Part shown: positions 1 to 5,849 of the stretch, one piece after another
Layout: each line of letters starts with the position of its first letter
Position numbering within the stretch: position 1 is the stretch's first letter
Assembly (NCBI GenBank): GCA_016838945.1
Contig: JADLKP010000034.1
Coordinates: 1-15,006, forward strand
Source: Methanobrevibacter sp.
GTDB taxonomy: Archaea; Methanobacteriota; Methanobacteria; Methanobacteriales; Methanobacteriaceae
DNA: 15,006 bases
Direction: 5' to 3'
Position numbers and translations under genes: made by a program
Notes under the pieces: generated by a model
What the model was told of the DNA's origin: nothing
What the model saw: only the letters and a program-made list of their open reading frames with translations
Database searches by the model: none

Positions 1-128
1 CTAATTTTTTTAAAAATAGTAATATTTAATTATAAACATTTATAAAAATATTATTGTATCATTAATTTAATTAATATTAAATTTAGATTAAAAATATAAG
101 ATTAAAAACAATATTTTTGGTGATTATT

Positions 129-1049
129 TTGATAATTGGTGGTTCAGCATCACAAAAATTGGCAGCAAATGTTGCAAAGGAATTAGGAGAAACCTTATGT
201 CCTCTTGAAACTAAAAAGTTCCCAGATGGTGAAAGGTATATCAGAATCAAGGGAGAAGTTGAAAAGAATGTAACAGTCATTCAATCAACAGGTTTTCCTC
301 AAGATGAAAATTTAATTGAATTGTTGTTTATCCTCAGAACTCTTAAAGACCTTGGGGCAGAGCACATCAAAGTGGTTGTTCCATATTTAGGTTATGGTAG
401 ACAAGAATTAAGATTTAAGGATGGGGAAGCTATTTCTGCTCAATTGGTGGCTAATCTAATTGAAGAATCCGGTGCAGATGAATTCATTTCCATCAACTTG
501 CACGAAGATAGCGTTAGGGATTTCTTCAATATCCCAACTGCAAACCTTTCTGCTATGCCTCCAATTGCTGAATACCTTGCAGATAAAGTTGAAAATCCTA
601 TTATCATCGCTCCTGATAAAGGTGCATTAGGATTTGCAGAGGAAATAGCTGAAATTCTTGGATGCAACTGCACCTATATGAGCAAAGTCAGATTAGGTCC
701 TGATAAGGTTGAAACAAGAATCGTAGATGTTCAATGTGATTTTGACTCAGAAGATCTTGATAAGGTCAAAAAGGATTCCAAAGTCAATATCGATTCAGTT
801 AAAGGAAAAGAGGCAATCATCATTGATGACATCATAGCTACTGGTGGTACAATCGTCAATGCAATAGGTATCCTAAAGGAACATGGTGCAAAATCTGTAG
901 ATGTATGCTGTGTTCACCCTGTTTTAGTAAACGATGCTGTCTTAAAGATCATGGCTGCTGGAGCTCGTGACTTGTCAAGTACAGACACCTTGACATCAGA
1001 TGTCAGCGCAATTTCTTTAGCAAAACTTATTGCAGATGCTTTAAGATAA
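129..1049 (+). CDS. prs: Ribose-phosphate pyrophosphokinase (PRPP synthetase), archaeal type
   Basis: Transfers the pyrophosphate of ATP to ribose 5-phosphate, making PRPP for purine, pyrimidine, histidine and tryptophan synthesis; a soluble cytoplasmic enzyme. The 306-residue product begins MIIGGSASQKLAANVAKELG, as expected for archaeal Prs. It carries the loop YGRQELRFKDGEAIS (about residues 92-106), a metal-binding LHE segment, and the PRPP-binding signature IDDIIATGGT at about residues 232-241. Start choice: the frame is open from TTG at 117 and GTG at 120, but GGTGAT at 119-124 reads as a ribosome binding site four bases before TTG at 129, and starting there gives the family's usual N-terminus. 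The gene is monocistronic as far as can be seen. Arginine is almost always AGA/AGG (9 of 10), a useful baseline for the window. Identity is very secure; the exact start is less so. Confidence 0.95.
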   Translation: MIIGGSASQKLAANVAKELGETLCPLETKKFPDGERYIRIKGEVEKNVTVIQSTGFPQDENLIELLFILRTLKDLGAEHIKVVVPYLGYGRQELRFKDGEAISAQLVANLIEESGADEFISINLHEDSVRDFFNIPTANLSAMPPIAEYLADKVENPIIIAPDKGALGFAEEIAEILGCNCTYMSKVRLGPDKVETRIVDVQCDFDSEDLDKVKKDSKVNIDSVKGKEAIIIDDIIATGGTIVNAIGILKEHGAKSVDVCCVHPVLVNDAVLKIMAAGARDLSSTDTLTSDVSAISLAKLIADALR

Positions 1050-1053
1050 TTTA

Positions 1054-1090
1054 TTTTAATATTTTAATATTTTAATATTTTTTTATTTTT
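1054..1090 (+). terminator. T-rich terminator with three tandem TTTTAATA units after prs
   Basis: Five bases after the prs stop, the 8-bp unit TTTTAATA occurs three times in a row (1054-1077) and runs into T7 and T5 tracts. Archaeal transcription ends at oligo-T tracts without needing a hairpin, so this is a reasonable prs terminator. The repeat may simply be low-complexity AT sequence. Confidence 0.5.
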
Positions 1091-1114
1091 CAATAGGCCT
1101 AATTTTTATTTTAT

Positions 1115-1135
1115 TAATGGAATCATATTCCATTA
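1115..1135. promoter_or_regulatory. Perfect inverted repeat between prs and hypA
   Basis: TAATGGAAT (1115-1123) and ATTCCATTA (1127-1135) form a perfect 9-bp inverted repeat around the three bases CAT. It may be a second terminator hairpin for prs, as T-rich sequence follows, or an operator for hypA. A related pair, TTATTCCA (1143-1150) and TGGAATAA (1185-1192), lies just downstream, giving four GGAAT/ATTCC half-sites within 75 bp of the hypA upstream region. Confidence 0.45.
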
Positions 1136-1217
1136 TTTTTATTTATTCCATTTGCTTTTTAAAAAAGTATTACTTGCGACTTACTGGAATAATAATTGTT
1201 TTATTTATTAACAATAG

Positions 1218-1230
1218 TTTTATATTATAT
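1218..1230 (+). promoter_or_regulatory. Candidate TATA box for hypA
   Basis: A TTTATATTATATT stretch lies about 52-64 bases before the hypA ATG. A start of transcription some 25 bases downstream would leave a leader of roughly 30 bases containing the GGAGAT ribosome binding site. The surroundings are so AT-rich that the call is tentative. Confidence 0.35.
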
Positions 1231-1281
1231 TAATGAAAATATTATATTGTAATTTAATTAATTTATATTTGGAGATATGGA

Positions 1282-1671
1282 ATGCACGAATTTGCTATGG
1301 CTCAAGGGATTTTCAGCACAGTTTATGACACAGCGGAAGCTAATGATGCGATTGAAGTAACTGAAGTGGTTATTGAAATCGGAAGATTGGCTATGTTGAA
1401 TCCTGAACAATTGAAGTTTATGCTTGGTGTTATGTTTGAAGGCGAAGAGCTGACTAAAAATGCCAAGATGATCATTAATACTATTGATGTTGATATCAAA
1501 TGTCACAATTGTGGATTTGAAGGTGTAGGGGATATTGATGACAGTGACCATTATGCGCCTATGATCTTATGCCCGGAATGTGAAAGTCATAGGGTTGAAG
1601 TTATAAACGGTAAGGACATTACTGTTAGAAGCATCAGTATTGAAAAAGAAGATGATGAAAGTGAGGAATAA
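1282..1671 (+). CDS. hypA: Hydrogenase maturation nickel metallochaperone HypA
   Basis: HypA delivers nickel, together with HypB, to the large subunit of [NiFe]-hydrogenases. In a hydrogen-using methanogen the clients would be the F420-reducing, heterodisulfide-linked and membrane hydrogenases. The 129-residue product starts MHEF; the His at position 2 and the following Glu are the conserved nickel-binding end. The zinc-finger domain has two CxxC pairs, Cys74/Cys77 (CHNC) and Cys97/Cys100 (CPEC), and ends in the usual beta strand followed by an acidic tail (EKEDDESEE). Start: ATG at 1282, five bases after GGAGAT (1271-1276); the His2 requirement fixes it. hypB follows after 142 bp, so the two may be co-transcribed or have separate promoters. 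Length is slightly above the common 110-120 residues because of the acidic tail. Confidence 0.96.
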   Translation: MHEFAMAQGIFSTVYDTAEANDAIEVTEVVIEIGRLAMLNPEQLKFMLGVMFEGEELTKNAKMIINTIDVDIKCHNCGFEGVGDIDDSDHYAPMILCPECESHRVEVINGKDITVRSISIEKEDDESEE

Positions 1672-1688
1672 ATCACAACAAGAAATTC

Positions 1689-1705
1689 TATTGATATAAT
1701 CAATA
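1689..1705. repeat. Short inverted repeat between hypA and hypB
   Basis: TATTGAT (1689-1695) and ATCAATA (1699-1705) are perfect 7-bp arms around three bases, shortly after the hypA stop. It is AT-rich and not followed by a T-run. It could be a weak processing or regulatory site, or chance. Confidence 0.3.
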
Positions 1706-1813
1706 CTTCAATTAAAAATTCTTATACTTTTATCATGAACTATCAAAAATATTGTCCAAATTTTTAAAATTATTAAACTTATTATGAAATTATATGTTTA
1801 GAAGGTGAATCAT

Positions 1814-2581
1814 ATGCATAAGATTGCAGATGTAGAGATAGCGAAGAACATTATGGATGCTAATGACAGATTAGCACATAAGAATTTACATTTATTGGAA
1901 GACCACGATATCTTTTGTGTAGACTTTGTAGGAGCTATTGGATCTGGTAAAACTGCTCTTATTGAAGATTTGATTGATAATCTCGATGAAAAAGTCGGTG
2001 TACTTGCAGGAGATATTATCAGTGATTTTGATGCTGATAGGATCAAATCTCACAATGCACCTGTTGTAGGATTGAACACAGGTACTGAATGTCACTTGGA
2101 TGCACATTTGGTAGGTCATGGTTTAGGTGACCTTCCTCTTGATGATATCGATTATCTTTTCATTGAAAATGTAGGTAATTTGATTTGTCCAGTTGACTTC
2201 CAATTAGGTTCTCATATGAGGGTTGTTGTTGTAAGCGTTACCGAAGGGGATGACACTGTAGAGAAACACCCTTACATTTTCAAAGACTCTGATTTGATTA
2301 TCATCAATAAAATCGATTTGGCTGATGCTGTCGGTGCAAGCACTGACAAGATGGTTGCTGATGCTAAAAAACTTAATCCTGATGTTAAAGTCATTACTAC
2401 CAGTTTAAAGGAAGGCATAGGATTAGATGAAGTGATTGAAGCTATTAAAGATGCTAAAGCACATGAAGCTGAACATCACCATCATCATGAACACAGTCAT
2501 GAACATGAACATAGTCATGATCATACTCATGAGCATAGTCATGGTCACGAGCACAGCCATGAGCATGAACATCATCATTAA
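1814..2581 (+). CDS. hypB: Hydrogenase maturation GTPase HypB with His-rich C-terminal tail
   Basis: HypB is the SIMIBI-class GTPase that works with HypA to load nickel into [NiFe]-hydrogenase precursors. Seen in the 255-residue product: P-loop GAIGSGKT (about 40-47), the GTECHLDAHLVGH metal-binding region with Cys93 and His94 (90-101), the ENVGNLICP switch segment (118-126), and NKID guanine-specificity motif (165-168). Start: ATG at 1814 follows GGTGA (1804-1808) by five bases; an in-frame GTG at 1805 lies inside that ribosome binding site and is rejected. Odd feature: the last 39 residues (217-255) contain 22 histidines mixed with Glu, Ser and Asp. In bacteria His-rich stretches of HypB sit near the N-terminus and bind or store nickel; here the stretch is at the C-terminus. 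CAT and CAC codons are mixed, so it is not a recent simple-repeat slippage. Confidence 0.96.
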   Translation: MHKIADVEIAKNIMDANDRLAHKNLHLLEDHDIFCVDFVGAIGSGKTALIEDLIDNLDEKVGVLAGDIISDFDADRIKSHNAPVVGLNTGTECHLDAHLVGHGLGDLPLDDIDYLFIENVGNLICPVDFQLGSHMRVVVVSVTEGDDTVEKHPYIFKDSDLIIINKIDLADAVGASTDKMVADAKKLNPDVKVITTSLKEGIGLDEVIEAIKDAKAHEAEHHHHHEHSHEHEHSHDHTHEHSHGHEHSHEHEHHH

Positions 2582-2591
2582 TCCAAGCTTC

Positions 2592-2607
2592 ACGAACTTC
2601 AGTTCGT
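2592..2607 (+). repeat. Hairpin 1 downstream of hypB
   Basis: ACGAAC (2592-2597) pairs with GTTCGT (2602-2607) across the loop TTCA, ten bases after the hypB stop. First of three consecutive hairpins in this spacer. Confidence 0.5.
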
Positions 2608-2613
2608 AGAACC

Positions 2614-2656
2614 TTGATTAAAACTTTTTCCAAACTTTTAGAAAAAGTTTGATCAA
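2614..2656 (+). repeat. Hairpin 2 downstream of hypB, long two-part stem
   Basis: AAACTTTTTC (2621-2630) and GAAAAAGTTT (2641-2650) are perfect 10-bp arms around a 10-base loop. An outer stem TTGAT (2614-2618) with ATCAA (2652-2656) extends it past a small internal bulge, giving 15 pairs in all. It could be a terminator-associated hairpin, a 3' untranslated element of hypB mRNA, a small RNA, or a dispersed intergenic repeat. Confidence 0.6.
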
Positions 2657-2665
2657 AATCTTTTC

Positions 2666-2695
2666 ACTAGTTGGGAGTAAGTTCTCTTAACTAGT
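2666..2695 (+). repeat. Hairpin 3 downstream of hypB, followed by T-rich sequence
   Basis: ACTAGTT (2666-2672) and AACTAGT (2689-2695) are perfect arms. Allowing two G-U pairs, the RNA stem continues through GAG/CTC to 12 pairs with a six-base loop. The bases after it are T-rich (TTTTTACTATTTTTTT), so this is the best candidate for the actual hypB terminator. Confidence 0.55.
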
Positions 2696-2814
2696 TTTTA
2701 CTATTTTTTTACTATTTTTTAATTAACTATTATATTCATATTCTTATTTTTTCTTCTAATTTTTACTAAAATTTATTAAGTATTAATAAAATAATATTTA
2801 TAAAAGGTGATTTC

Positions 2815-3846
2815 ATGAAAATTTGGATAGATATATCAAATGCTCCTCATGTAAGATTTTTTAAGGATGTCATTAAGTATTTTGAAAGTGAAGGAGAAGA
2901 TGTTTTAGTTACCGCTCGTAAATTTGGGGATATCCATAAGTTAATGGATATGTATGACATTGATTTTGTATCTGTAGGCAAACATGGAGTCACATTAGAT
3001 GAAAAACTTAAGGAAAGTGCAGAAAGAGTTGTTAATCTAGCTGATTTGATTTCAGGTGAAAACTTTGATGTGGCACTATCAAAGCATTCAATTGAACTTC
3101 CGAGGGTTGCATTTGGCCTTGGCATTCCAAGCCTATTTGTTTTGGATAATGAACATGCAGTTGCTGCCAATAAATTGACACTTCCATTATGCAGCAAGAT
3201 TATTGTTCCAAGCATCATCGATGAGTGGAAGTTATTGCAGTATGGAGCAAATCCAAATGATATCATCAAATATAACGGAACTTCTGAACTTATGCACTTC
3301 AATAATTTTAAGTTTAATGAAAATGTTTTTGATGATTTGGGATTGGATTTACCACTACAGAAAACTATTTTAATGAGACCTGAACCATCTCTTGCTTCCT
3401 ATTTGAATACTGATTGCAGAAAATCTGTTTTATCTCCAGTTGTAGATGTCTTAAAGGAGTATGCAAATATTCTTATTCTTCCTAGATTTAAGGAACAGGC
3501 TGAAATATTTGAAGGAATCAAAAATGTAACCATTCTAAAACCTCCTGTTGACACCTCAAGCATCATCAAGGCATGTGACCTTGTTATTGGGGCAGGTGGA
3601 ACAATGAATAGGGAAGCAGCTATTTTACAGACTCCTGTCATTTCATGTTATCCTGGAGACACTTTATCTGTTGATCAGTTTTATGTAAACAATGGATTGA
3701 TGTACAGGACAACTGATTTGGAGGATATTACAAAACAAGCGCTTAGTTTTATTGTAAATCCACATGAGAGAATTGACTTTAAAACCGATGATTTATTTGG
3801 ATTGATTGTTAATAAGACTTATGAGTTATGTAATTCTAAAAAATAA
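2815..3846 (+). CDS. DUF354 family protein, predicted GT-B-fold glycosyltransferase
   Basis: The 343-residue product begins MKIWIDISNAPHVRFFK, the typical opening of DUF354, an archaea-rich family resembling MurG and UDP-GlcNAc 2-epimerase in the GT-B fold. The second half holds the glycine-rich nucleotide-sugar-binding segment GAGGTMNREAA (259-269) followed by TPVISCYPG, as in GT-B enzymes. There is no signal peptide or membrane segment, so it is probably a cytoplasmic or membrane-peripheral enzyme acting on activated sugars; donor and acceptor cannot be read from the sequence. Start: ATG 2815, three bases after GGTGAT (2806-2811). The next gene, ugd, also works on nucleotide sugars, which fits an envelope or surface-polysaccharide role, though a 129-bp gap with a T9 run separates the two. 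Codon use resembles prs (1 CGN among 10 Arg codons). Confidence 0.85.
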   Translation: MKIWIDISNAPHVRFFKDVIKYFESEGEDVLVTARKFGDIHKLMDMYDIDFVSVGKHGVTLDEKLKESAERVVNLADLISGENFDVALSKHSIELPRVAFGLGIPSLFVLDNEHAVAANKLTLPLCSKIIVPSIIDEWKLLQYGANPNDIIKYNGTSELMHFNNFKFNENVFDDLGLDLPLQKTILMRPEPSLASYLNTDCRKSVLSPVVDVLKEYANILILPRFKEQAEIFEGIKNVTILKPPVDTSSIIKACDLVIGAGGTMNREAAILQTPVISCYPGDTLSVDQFYVNNGLMYRTTDLEDITKQALSFIVNPHERIDFKTDDLFGLIVNKTYELCNSKK

Positions 3847-3858
3847 GTTTATTATAAG

Positions 3859-3867
3859 TTTTTTTTT
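3859..3867 (+). terminator. T9 run after the DUF354 gene
   Basis: An uninterrupted run of nine T residues starts 12 bases after the DUF354 stop and is followed by more T-rich sequence. This fits an archaeal oligo-T terminator, and suggests ugd is transcribed separately. Confidence 0.45.
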
Positions 3868-3949
3868 AATATTAGTTGCTCTAAAAATGAGTTTACTTTA
3901 ATAAACAATTTAAAAAATATTATTTATTCTTCTTTATTTTTTAATTTTT

Positions 3950-3962
3950 AAATGGATGAAAT
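3950..3962 (+). repeat. Left copy of a 13-bp direct repeat flanking ugd
   Basis: AAATGGATGAAAT occurs here, 13 bases before the ugd ATG, and again at 5209-5221, nine bases after the ugd stop. The match is perfect and ends on both sides of the 13 bases. It could be a target duplication or recombination scar from insertion of ugd, or a local duplication of a leader sequence. Confidence 0.55.
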
Positions 3963-3975
3963 GGAGTATTTTAAA

Positions 3976-5199
3976 ATGAAAATTACAGTTGCGGGTGTAG
4001 GATATGTAGGGCTTTCCCTTGCTGTTCTACTAGCTCAGAAACATGATGTTACAGCTATTACAACAACAGAATCAAAAGCAGAAAAACTAAATCAGTTTAT
4101 TAGTCCTATTCAAGATGATGAGATAGAAAGATTTTTTAAAGAGACTCGTGAAGGAAAGCGAAAATTGAATCTTCATACAACTACTGATAAGGAAACTGCA
4201 TATCGGAATGCTGAGCTTGTTATCATAGCCACCCCAACAAATTATGATGATGTCAATCATTTCTTTGACACTTCCGCTGTTGAAGATGCAATAGAATGGA
4301 CTCTTAAAGTTAATCCTGATGTTCTTATGGTTATTAAGTCAACAATACCTGTTGGATATACAGAGTCTGTCCGTGAAAAGTATGGTGTTAAGAATATAAT
4401 ATTCTCTCCGGAATTCCTTCGTGAGTCAAAAGCACTTTATGACAATCTTCATCCAAGCCGTATAGTTGTTGGATGTGATGATAATCAGAAAGATGAGGGT
4501 CAGATGTTTGCAGACCTTCTTCTGGAAGGTGCAAGAGAAGAGGAAAAGAGATCAGATTCCCCAGAGCAGAATATTCCAATATTGTTGACACATTTAACTG
4601 AGGCTGAAGCCATTAAGCTTTTTGCAAACACTTTTCTTGCTGTAAGAGTAAGCTACTTTAATGAACTTGATACATATGCTCAGACAAAAGGTCTTGATAC
4701 ACAGATGATTATAGATGGCGTATGTATGGATCCTCGTATTGGAGGACATTATAATAATCCATCATTTGGATATGGGGGGTACTGTTTACCTAAGGATACA
4801 AAGCAGTTGCTTGCAAATTATAAGGATGTTCCTCAGACTATGATAGAGGCTGTTGTTCATTCCAATTCAGTGCGTAAGAATTTTATCGCTGATCAGATTA
4901 TTTCAAAAAATCCTAAAACTGTTGGTGTTTATCGCCTTACAATGAAGAGCAATAGTGACAATTTCCGTGCATCTGCCATACAAGGTGTTATGAAGCGTAT
5001 AAAGGCCGAGGGAATTACAATAATTATCTATGAACCAACATTGGATGATGGCAGTGAATTCTTTAGGTCTGAAGTGGTAAATGATTTGGATTGCTTCAAG
5101 AGAGAAAGTGATATCATTCTCGCAAATAGATTTGATTCACATGTTCTTGGTGATGTTGTGGATAAGGTATATACAAGAGATCTATTTAGGAGAGACTGA
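3976..5199 (+). CDS. ugd: UDP-glucose 6-dehydrogenase, bacterial-type nucleotide-sugar dehydrogenase
   Basis: Oxidises UDP-glucose (or a related UDP-sugar) twice with NAD to the uronic acid, a precursor for surface polysaccharides. The 407-residue product shows the Rossmann motif GVGYVGL (about 7-13), ATPTNYD, KSTIPVGYT, SPEFLRES, the lysine-containing AIKLFANTFLA (about 212-222) and the catalytic-cysteine motif FGYGGYCLPKDTKQL with Cys270. The whole sequence closely parallels the short bacterial Ugd type (E. coli Ugd as I recall it), with a charged insertion around residues 184-200. Start: ATG 3976, nine bases after GGAG (3963-3966); an upstream in-frame ATG at 3952 would add eight residues without family support. 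Odd features: 11 of 21 Arg codons are CGN against 1 of 10 in both prs and DUF354; 13-bp direct repeats flank the gene; a bacterial-style terminator follows. Transfer from a gut or rumen bacterium is likely. Confidence 0.92.
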   Translation: MKITVAGVGYVGLSLAVLLAQKHDVTAITTTESKAEKLNQFISPIQDDEIERFFKETREGKRKLNLHTTTDKETAYRNAELVIIATPTNYDDVNHFFDTSAVEDAIEWTLKVNPDVLMVIKSTIPVGYTESVREKYGVKNIIFSPEFLRESKALYDNLHPSRIVVGCDDNQKDEGQMFADLLLEGAREEEKRSDSPEQNIPILLTHLTEAEAIKLFANTFLAVRVSYFNELDTYAQTKGLDTQMIIDGVCMDPRIGGHYNNPSFGYGGYCLPKDTKQLLANYKDVPQTMIEAVVHSNSVRKNFIADQIISKNPKTVGVYRLTMKSNSDNFRASAIQGVMKRIKAEGITIIIYEPTLDDGSEFFRSEVVNDLDCFKRESDIILANRFDSHVLGDVVDKVYTRDLFRRD

Positions 5200-5208
5200 T
5201 TGGTTTAA

Positions 5209-5221
5209 AAATGGATGAAAT
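5209..5221 (+). repeat. Right copy of the 13-bp direct repeat flanking ugd
   Basis: Second copy of AAATGGATGAAAT, nine bases after the ugd stop; the other copy is at 3950-3962. Its last four bases form the start of the left arm of the terminator hairpin. Confidence 0.55.
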
Positions 5222-5248
5222 TAAGAGCTTTCACTCTTAATTTTTTTT
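5218..5248 (+). terminator. Hairpin plus T8 terminator after ugd
   Basis: AAATTAAGAG (5218-5227) and CTCTTAATTT (5234-5243) form a perfect 10-bp stem with loop CTTTCA, overlapping a run of eight T (5241-5248). This is the layout of a bacterial intrinsic terminator on the + strand. It lies between the convergent ugd and MarR genes and probably ends ugd transcription. Confidence 0.75.
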
Positions 5249-5261
5249 CAATATTCTATTT

Positions 5262-5849
5262 TTATCTTTTTTTATTGCAATTCATCAATTGCAACCACTC
5301 TTCATTAGGATTAAACTCCTTAAAGTATTTTTCAAAGATTTCCTTTCTGTTTTTAATTATCTTTTCATACTTTTCAGGGTTTTCTTCCTTGAATTTATTA
5401 TGGAGGGCTACGGTTAGGCGATTCAAATATTCATTTAAGTTTTCCTTTTCCTCTTCAGTTAAAGTGTCAAAGATATCTGTATCCTCATGATTTTTAAATT
5501 CTAAGGCTCTTCCCTCTTCTGTCAACTCAACAAGCAGAACCCTTTTATCTTTCGGGGATGGAACTTTTCTGATGAGGGTTTGCTGTTCCAACTTATTCAA
5601 GGTTTCATTAAGGGAAGTTACACTGATATTCAATATTTCAGATAATTCCTTAGTAGAAAATCCATCTTTTCTCTTTAAAAGAATGATTACTCTCCCTTGT
5701 CCCTTACTAATGCTTTTCATCTCTGGATTTTGCTTTTTATTTCTTTTATCCAGAACTTCATTTATCATTATGAATTTATGGAACAATAATTGATTATTCA
5801 CTTCATTAAGCTTAAAATAATCTTCATTTAAATTATTTTCCTTGTTCAT
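5262..5849 (-). CDS. MarR family winged-helix transcriptional regulator
   Basis: A 195-residue DNA-binding protein of the MarR family, which act as dimers on palindromic sites and usually repress drug-efflux or stress genes until a ligand binds. The helix-turn-helix lies around residues 65-90 (FSTKELSEILNISVTSLNETL), followed by the wing with the SPKDKRVLLVELTEEG motif (98-113) containing the conserved D-x-R. The lysine/glutamate-rich C-terminal part (about 130-180) is somewhat longer than in typical 140-150-residue members and should form the dimerisation helices. Its ATG overlaps the stop of the upstream ABC gene in an ATGA arrangement, with GGGAGG seven bases before it, so translation is probably coupled. 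It is the last gene of the ABC operon and is likely to autoregulate through the palindromes at 9463-9502. Confidence 0.9.
   Translation of the reverse strand: MNKENNLNEDYFKLNEVNNQLLFHKFIMINEVLDKRNKKQNPEMKSISKGQGRVIILLKRKDGFSTKELSEILNISVTSLNETLNKLEQQTLIRKVPSPKDKRVLLVELTEEGRALEFKNHEDTDIFDTLTEEEKENLNEYLNRLTVALHNKFKEENPEKYEKIIKNRKEIFEKYFKEFNPNEEWLQLMNCNKKR

Noticed and set aside
64..83. 8-bp inverted repeat AATTTAAT/ATTAAATT upstream of prs
   Set aside because: Made only of A and T in a very AT-rich stretch, where such matches are expected by chance.
2847..3302. 151-residue open frame on the - strand
   Set aside because: It lies wholly antisense to the secure DUF354 gene, has no ribosome binding site or recognisable motif, and is best seen as a shadow frame.
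5215..5490. 91-residue hydrophobic open frame on the + strand
   Set aside because: Begins inside the ugd terminator hairpin region and then runs antisense to the MarR gene; no family resemblance.
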